A stretch of DNA of 64,000 nt from Bacillota bacterium (GTDB lineage Bacteria; Bacillota; Clostridia; Acetivibrionales; DTU013), in the NCBI GenBank assembly GCA_023411575.1, contig JAEYOP010000067.1, positions 27,470 to 91,469 of the forward strand, read 5' to 3'. Position 1 is the first letter of the stretch. Every line of letters begins with the position of its first letter. Shown here one piece after another: positions 59,523-64,000 of the stretch. Made by a program: the position numbers and the translations under genes. Under the pieces are notes generated by a model, which was not told the DNA's origin, did no database searches, and was given only the letters and a program-made list of their open reading frames with translations.

Positions 59523-61127
59523 TTACGCTCCTTTCCCCATGCTGCCCGCGCCGGGTTTAAAAAATCTCGCCCTGCCAAGCTCGGCTTTCGGCACTTTCAT
59601 CACAAGCATCGGCGTTTTATCCATCGCTTTGGAATTCCTTACGTCTACAACGACCGCGTCGCAGACTTCCCTGCCGCTTCGGTCGAGGGCTCTTCCGGCA
59701 TCGCCTTTTTCCGGGAGCGGAAGGAATTCATAAGGAAGCCCTACCGTGCCGTACCCCTCTTCAAACGTATCGTTTATAAGAAAGATCGCCTGGCCGGAGC
59801 ACGCTCCGACACATAAGCCGCAGCCTGTGCATTTTTTATCCGTATGAAGCGACGGCAGAAGGGTAATATCCCTGCCTACCTTTATACAGCCTTGCGGGCA
59901 GGCATCCTGACATGGATCACATGGAATATTCTGCGTACACTCCATCACAACGCGTATCCCGCCTCCGTGCGAAAACGAGGGGAAGTCCTTTGTCTCGTCG
60001 TCCGCGACAAAGCCGTTTTTCAGAAGCGACTGGGACAGCGGGTAGCCCTCGTCTGTCTTTACGATGTCCGCGCGCCCCTTGCTGCCGGGACCGAACATGC
60101 CTGCCCGTATCTTCTTCAGAGAGCCTTTATATTCCCCGGTTTTTTCAAGGAAGTCTTTTTCGCTTAAATAGCCGAGGTCACGGGCCGCCGCGGCCGCCGC
60201 GATCTTGCCCTGTATCATGGCCGAGCTTGCTTCTTCTATCCCGCAAACATCCCCCGCGCAAAAGATTCCCTTTAACGACGTTTCGCCGTCCTCCGAAAGA
60301 ATGGGCACGTATCCGCCTTTCGCTCCGTCGTATACCATCTCACAGCCCGCATTGTCGGCAAGCTGGCTCATTGGTGACAGCCCGACCGCGATGCAGATCG
60401 TATCCACATCAAGCGCCTTTTCGGTACCCGGTTTGGGAGTGAAGGAACCGTCCACCTCGGCAATTACCGCGCCCTCTACGCTCTCTTCGCCCAGCGCTTT
60501 CACGATGGTGTGGGATGTGTAGAAACGGATTCCCGTCCGGGCAAGCTTTGACGCGTGAACGCCGTAGCCGCCGATTCTTGGCGCTGCGTCTACGATAGCG
60601 ACGACTTCGCAGCCCGCCTGCAATAGCTGGAAGGAAACCACAAGCCCGACATTGCCCGAACCGACCATCAGAATTCTTTCGCCCGGCTTTACGCCGTGCA
60701 GATTCATCAGAGTCTGGGCGGCTCCCGCGCCCATTACGCCCGGTTTTGTCCATCCGTCAAAGGTCATCATGTTCTCTGCTGCGCCGGTTGCGATGAGGAT
60801 GGAATCGGCTTTGTAATTGCGGACCTCGCCTTCCAGCCGGACAGAAACCTCTTTGTTCTTGAAGATGCCGAGAACCGTTGCTCCAAGCACGACTTTCACA
60901 CCAAGCTTTTTCGCGCTCTCCAGCAGGTTTTCCCCTATTTTGATGCCGCGGATCCTGGCCTGATGCTCTCTGCTTCCAAAGAACTTGTGGATCTGTTTAA
61001 ACAGCTGTCCGCCGGGTCTTTGGTTTTCGTCGAATACGACCACGTCCATTCCCGCCTCGGCTGCGATGCACGCCGCCGACAAGCCTGCGGGGCCCGCGCC
61101 GATCACAATCATTTCATAGCGTTTCAT
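59523..61127 (-). CDS. FAD/NAD oxidoreductase with ferredoxin domain (HcnB/OoxA-like)
   Basis: A 534-residue subunit: FAD site MIVIGAGPAGLSAACIAAE, NAD(P) site RILMVGSGNVGLVVS, and FCAGDVCGIEEASSAMIQG for the flavin tail. After residue ~430 it carries two [4Fe-4S]-type motifs (CTQNIPCDPCQDACP and CTGCGLCVGACSG), absent from ordinary HcnB/OoxA, suggesting ferredoxin rather than oxygen as electron partner, as suits an anaerobe. ATG at 61127 follows GGAGGTGAGGGGA. It overlaps the 2Fe-2S subunit gene upstream by 14 bases. Confidence 0.9.
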   Translation of the reverse strand: MKRYEMIVIGAGPAGLSAACIAAEAGMDVVVFDENQRPGGQLFKQIHKFFGSREHQARIRGIKIGENLLESAKKLGVKVVLGATVLGIFKNKEVSVRLEGEVRNYKADSILIATGAAENMMTFDGWTKPGVMGAGAAQTLMNLHGVKPGERILMVGSGNVGLVVSFQLLQAGCEVVAIVDAAPRIGGYGVHASKLARTGIRFYTSHTIVKALGEESVEGAVIAEVDGSFTPKPGTEKALDVDTICIAVGLSPMSQLADNAGCEMVYDGAKGGYVPILSEDGETSLKGIFCAGDVCGIEEASSAMIQGKIAAAAAARDLGYLSEKDFLEKTGEYKGSLKKIRAGMFGPGSKGRADIVKTDEGYPLSQSLLKNGFVADDETKDFPSFSHGGGIRVVMECTQNIPCDPCQDACPQGCIKVGRDITLLPSLHTDKKCTGCGLCVGACSGQAIFLINDTFEEGYGTVGLPYEFLPLPEKGDAGRALDRSGREVCDAVVVDVRNSKAMDKTPMLVMKVPKAELGRARFFKPGAGSMGKGA

Positions 61128-61446
61128 TCCCCTCACCTCCTTTCACAGGCGCTAACCCGTTCTGCGTCTCCACGCTCATTCCGCCGGCAAGAGGCGTCGT
61201 GCAGGTGCGCACATTCGGCACGCCATCCACCACCATTACGCAGTCCGTGCATCTGCCTATCGCGCAGAAAATCCCGCGCGGTTCGTGACGCTTGACCGTG
61301 TAGCGGTGAATCTTGACGCCGAGCGCCTTGAGCGCCGCCGCAATCGGCTCTCCCTCACATCCTTCCACTTCCTCGCCGTTAAAGAAGAAGCGTACGGTTT
61401 TGCCTTTTTTGTAGTCGCTGATAATGGGATGCTTCTCGATTCTCAT
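61114..61446 (-). CDS. [2Fe-2S] subunit (HcnA/SoxA N-terminal-like)
   Basis: A 110-residue ferredoxin-like subunit (Fer2_4). Residues KTVRFFFNGEEVEGCEGEPIA open the fold, and IFCAIGRCTDCVMVVDG with VRTC give the four Cys ligands. It is the small subunit in opine oxidase, sarcosine oxidase and HcnABC-like complexes. Coupled to the following subunit gene. Confidence 0.9.
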   Translation of the reverse strand: MRIEKHPIISDYKKGKTVRFFFNGEEVEGCEGEPIAAALKALGVKIHRYTVKRHEPRGIFCAIGRCTDCVMVVDGVPNVRTCTTPLAGGMSVETQNGLAPVKGGEGNETL

Positions 61447-61465
61447 GTTGCCTCTCCGTCCTTCC

Positions 61466-62716
61466 TTACGGGAAAATCCCTTTTATTTCTTCCGCATACA
61501 GGAGCTTGCGAATTGCCACAATATACGCCGCTATCCTAAGATTGCATCCGCAGCCCTCCGCCTCTTCCAGGATTGTTTCAAAGGAGCGCGACATGATGTC
61601 CTCAAGCATTACATTAATCTGGTCGCGGTCCCAGGTGAGCTCCTGTATGTTCTGCACCCATTCAAAGTACGAGACAATAACGCCGCCGCTGTTCGCGAAA
61701 ATATCCGGCAAAAGGGTAATGCCCCGCTGCTCGAGCACAGCGTCTCCCGCCACGGTCGTAGGCCCGTTCGCGCCCTCAACGATGAACTTGCACTTCAGTT
61801 CCTTTGCGATTTCTTCGTCAATTTGATTTTCCAGCGCGGCGGGAACCAGGACATCGCACGTACAGGTCAAAATCCCGCGGTTATCGATGTGCGCCACGCC
61901 ATCGGCGCTGTAATTCGCAAGAAGATTGCCCTTTTTGGCGTATTCCGAAAGCTCCTCCACATTCAGCCCGCTTTCCTTGTATACGCCTCCGCTCACATCG
62001 CTGACGGCAACCACCTTCGCTCCTTTTTCGGAAAAGATCTTCGCCGCGTGCCGTCCGACATTTCCAAAGCCTTGAATCGCAACGCTTATGCCCGCAAGCG
62101 TCTTTCCATGCTCCGCCAGTACAAGCATCGCGCTTATCACGACCCCGCGTCCCGTTGCCGATGTACGCCCTTTGGAACCTCTGAGTTCCACCGGTTTTCC
62201 CGTTACTACCCCGGGACAGGGCTTGCCTTTTAACATGCTGTAGGTATCCAAAATCCATGCCATGATTTGCGAATCGGTGTTTACGTCAGGCGCCACAATG
62301 TCGGAATCCGGCCCGATAATCGGTTCGATCGCATAGGTGTAGCGGCGTGTAAGTCGCTTCAATTCCTGTTTTGACAGGGTTCCCGGATCAACTCGCACGC
62401 CGCCCTTCGCTCCGCCGTACGGGATGCCCGCCACGGCACATTTGAGCGACATCCACGTCGCCAGAGCGCGGATTTCATCCAGATTGACATCCTGATGATA
62501 CCTTATGCCGCCCTTAAACGGCCCTAGAATATTGGAATGCTGAACGCGCCATCCTTCGAAAATTTGAACGGAACCGTCGTCCATCTCCACGGGAAGATAC
62601 ACCTTTGTCTCCCGTTGGGGGTGCTTGATAATCTCAAAATAGCGCTTGTCGATATTGCCGGTTTTCCTCGCCTGCTCCATTACATTCTGCACGTTTGTGA
62701 ACGGATTGTACTTCAA
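61466..62716 (-). CDS. gdhA: Glutamate dehydrogenase (Glu/Leu/Phe/Val family)
   Basis: A 416-residue dehydrogenase. PYGGAKGGVRVDP holds the catalytic lysine and GFGNVGRHAAKIF the NAD(P) site; the length and sequence fit the hexameric Clostridium/Bacillus RocG-like type. It interconverts glutamate and 2-oxoglutarate plus ammonia. It is the first gene of an operon that contains an amino acid dehydrogenase complex and an ammonium channel, so a catabolic role is likely. Confidence 0.93.
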   Translation of the reverse strand: MKYNPFTNVQNVMEQARKTGNIDKRYFEIIKHPQRETKVYLPVEMDDGSVQIFEGWRVQHSNILGPFKGGIRYHQDVNLDEIRALATWMSLKCAVAGIPYGGAKGGVRVDPGTLSKQELKRLTRRYTYAIEPIIGPDSDIVAPDVNTDSQIMAWILDTYSMLKGKPCPGVVTGKPVELRGSKGRTSATGRGVVISAMLVLAEHGKTLAGISVAIQGFGNVGRHAAKIFSEKGAKVVAVSDVSGGVYKESGLNVEELSEYAKKGNLLANYSADGVAHIDNRGILTCTCDVLVPAALENQIDEEIAKELKCKFIVEGANGPTTVAGDAVLEQRGITLLPDIFANSGGVIVSYFEWVQNIQELTWDRDQINVMLEDIMSRSFETILEEAEGCGCNLRIAAYIVAIRKLLYAEEIKGIFP

Positions 62717-62756
62717 AGCGACACCCCCTAAAGCAGAATAGGTTTACCATGCACAC

Positions 62757-62819
62757 AGTATAAGGGATCGGCCGTTGGAAAGATTGAAAATATCGGACGG
62801 CGGATTGAAAAAATCGGAC
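62757..62819 (-). promoter_or_regulatory. Activator-dependent promoter with two AraC-type sites, gdhA operon
   Basis: Minus strand: GTCCGATTTTTTCAATC (62819-62803) and GTCCGATATTTTCAATC (62798-62782) are direct repeats with one mismatch and a 21-base period. The -10 box is TATACT (62762-62757). The -35 place (62785-62780) is non-consensus and is overlapped by four bases by the nearer repeat. This is the layout used by AraC activators that bind as a dimer on two helical turns. The AraC gene lies immediately upstream. Confidence 0.75.
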
Positions 62820-62903
62820 ATGAAAAATTGCACACAGGACAAACCCGCATGCATGAAAAAAGATGAGCAAACCGCCCATCTTTCCCATGATTTCTATTCG
62901 ATT

Positions 62904-63731
62904 TTAATTGGATGCGTGTGTGGGTATACGCTGGTAACTACGCTTGAACTCCTGTGGGGACAACCCCGTAAACTCTTTAAACTCTCGTTGGAAATGCGCC
63001 TGGTCGGAGTATGAAAGCTTGGAGATGTAATGTACATTATCCATGTTTGGATTGTTTATGATATTATGGATTGCATTTTGACAGCGGACGATCCTGCAAA
63101 AGGTTTTGGGGCTTAAATTTATACTTGTGTACAGCAGCCGGGAAATCTGACGCTCCGAATAGCACACATCATTTGCAAGCTCCGATACCATGATGTTCCC
63201 TTTGCTCTTGTTGATTGTGTGGATTATGTTATGTACAATCGGACTGATAAACATATTGGTAATAGACGACCCAAACACGTTGAGAAATAATCCGCTCTTT
63301 TCGCCGAGGGAAGTGCATTTTCTCAACCTTTCCATAAAAAAATCGATATTCAGATCCGTGCTCGAAAAGAAGATCTCGTTGTCCGTGATCTCGGCCAGTG
63401 AGAAATCATGAAGACTCAGGCACAGCCCGGGCGCAAGTCTTACGCCGAAATAGCTGCAGCCCGGATAACATTTGAGTGCTTTTTTCTTTGTGGGAGAGCC
63501 TATTAGTTCCACCCAATAATCCTTCTCATCATAAATGAATGCAACATCGACACACCCGTCCGGAATACAGCTGAATTCGTTCCTGGCGAGATAATTTTGG
63601 GGCATGAAAAAGTGATAGCACCGCATTTGAACAGGGGAAAACAACATCTCTTGCTCAAAGCCTATTACGTGTTTTTTAAACAACGGCTGGTAGATTCTAA
63701 AATCCGTATCCGATAAAAGGAACGTTTTCAC
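62904..63731 (-). CDS. AraC-family transcriptional regulator of the gdhA operon
   Basis: A 275-residue regulator. The N-terminal ~150 residues form a sensor domain without cupin His motif (PDGCVDVAFIYDEKDYWVELIG), like the uncharacterised DUF6597-type regulators. C-terminal motifs LANDVCYSERQISRLLYTSI and ISKLSYSDQAHFQREFKEFTG are the two helix-turn-helix units. The start is GTG at 63731, after GGGGGAGATAGC. It is transcribed in the same direction as gdhA, about 190 bases upstream of it, and probably binds the direct repeats there. Confidence 0.88.
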   Translation of the reverse strand: MKTFLLSDTDFRIYQPLFKKHVIGFEQEMLFSPVQMRCYHFFMPQNYLARNEFSCIPDGCVDVAFIYDEKDYWVELIGSPTKKKALKCYPGCSYFGVRLAPGLCLSLHDFSLAEITDNEIFFSSTDLNIDFFMERLRKCTSLGEKSGLFLNVFGSSITNMFISPIVHNIIHTINKSKGNIMVSELANDVCYSERQISRLLYTSINLSPKTFCRIVRCQNAIHNIINNPNMDNVHYISKLSYSDQAHFQREFKEFTGLSPQEFKRSYQRIPTHASN

Positions 63732-63776
63732 GCTATCTCCCCCCTTTGAAAAAAGTGTCGGCCTCGGAAAAACGAA

Positions 63777-63802
63777 GGGCCTCGACAAAAATGTCGAAGC
63801 CC
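63777..63802 (-). other. Hairpin in the leader of the AraC gene
   Basis: GGGCcTCGAC, loop AAAAAT, GTCGAaGCCC: an 8-9 bp stem close to the 5' end of the predicted transcript. No T-run follows; it may stabilise the mRNA. Confidence 0.45.
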
Positions 63803-63820
63803 CCTTGCTTTGGTTGACTT

Positions 63821-63849
63821 ATTATACAACAGATGTTCTGATTTGTAAA
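63821..63849 (-). promoter_or_regulatory. Promoter of the AraC regulator gene
   Basis: TTTACA (63849-63844), 17-base spacer, TATAAT (63826-63821) on the minus strand. Confidence 0.65.
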
Positions 63850-63986
63850 TTCGATTTTTCAATAAACCTCGAAAGGCTTAAATGAAAAAGTAAATTCCAC
63901 ATTTGGGTTGAGAAGTAGAATTTAGTATTGCATGAAATTCCTGTACAATAAGGTTGGTTTCCTGCCTGCATTGGAAAGGAGTTATC

Positions 63987-64000
63987 ATGTCGAAAGAAAT
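63987..64000 (+). CDS. Start of a gene cut off by the window end
   Basis: ATG at 63987 preceded by GGAAAGGAG with six bases spacing; only M-S-K-E is fully visible. It diverges from the AraC gene. Nothing can be said about the product. Confidence 0.5.

Noticed and set aside
1..64000. CRISPR array, tRNA, rRNA, insertion sequence or prophage
   Set aside because: No regular spacer-repeat pattern, tRNA-like cloverleaf, rRNA segment, transposase or integrase was recognised in reading the window.

Overview
The window looks like part of a Bacillota chromosome, most likely an anaerobic or facultative Clostridia-type organism. The signs are AGGAGG-type ribosome binding sites, consensus TTGACA-N17-TATAAT promoters, MetNIQ, Lpl-type sugar ABC transporters, NifB, and one-component AraC regulators with an extracellular sensor. 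I cannot name the genus. Almost all genes lie on the minus strand in long, tightly packed operons. I see no rRNA, tRNA, CRISPR array, transposase or phage gene.

Layout. 1-6.4 kb: a methionine-type ABC importer (metNIQ) followed by an ornithine-cyclodeaminase-family protein, a PLP aminotransferase and a small membrane protein. 6.4-6.9 kb: a gene-free, highly structured element. 6.9-12.1 kb: a sulfur-type operon with a solute-binding protein carrying a Big2 domain, an M20D amidohydrolase, two permeases and a class V PLP lyase without the desulfurase cysteine. 12.1-25.2 kb: the most interesting part. A single run of minus-strand genes encodes CysK, two YezD-like small proteins, NifB, a NifX-like protein with a Cys-rich tail, a complete cystine-type ABC importer, two different NifDK-like pairs (D1K1 and D2K2) and one NifH-like reductase. 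There is no NifEN or other canonical nif gene. The setting (cysK, yezD, cystine-type import, MetNIQ) points to sulfur acquisition rather than nitrogen fixation. The nearest described system is methylthio-alkane reductase. 25.4-33.3 kb: a hydrolase, then a copper-homeostasis operon (DUF2318 protein, HMA-SafE-cupredoxin fusion, CopA, CopZ, response regulator, histidine kinase). 33.3-37.4 kb: nitroreductase, a truncated ATPase remnant, KDPG aldolase and a chemoreceptor. 37.4-51.9 kb: use of rhamnose and rhamnogalacturonan (GH1, RhaM, class II aldolase, RhaA, RhaB, AraC, LacI, GH105, Lpl-type transporter), with a membrane-bound AraC sensor at 51.9-54.2 kb. 54.2-63.7 kb: arginase, then an operon for P-II, AmtB, a cyclodeaminase-family protein, a multi-subunit opine-oxidase-like amino acid dehydrogenase and glutamate dehydrogenase, with an AraC regulator upstream.

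How parts work together. The three sulfur-related operons at 2-25 kb share a recurring TATATGTTT motif in their leaders. Two of them (in front of nifB and in front of the Big2-SBP gene) share a conserved RNA leader with a terminator-like hairpin and a second GGCATAGTGT hairpin. I infer one regulon that scavenges organic sulfur compounds, with the nitrogenase-like complex as the reductive C-S cleavage enzyme. That inference rests on gene order, conserved cluster-binding cysteines and regulatory motifs, not on any search or assay. Start codons were chosen from visible ribosome binding sites and often differ from the longest open frame.
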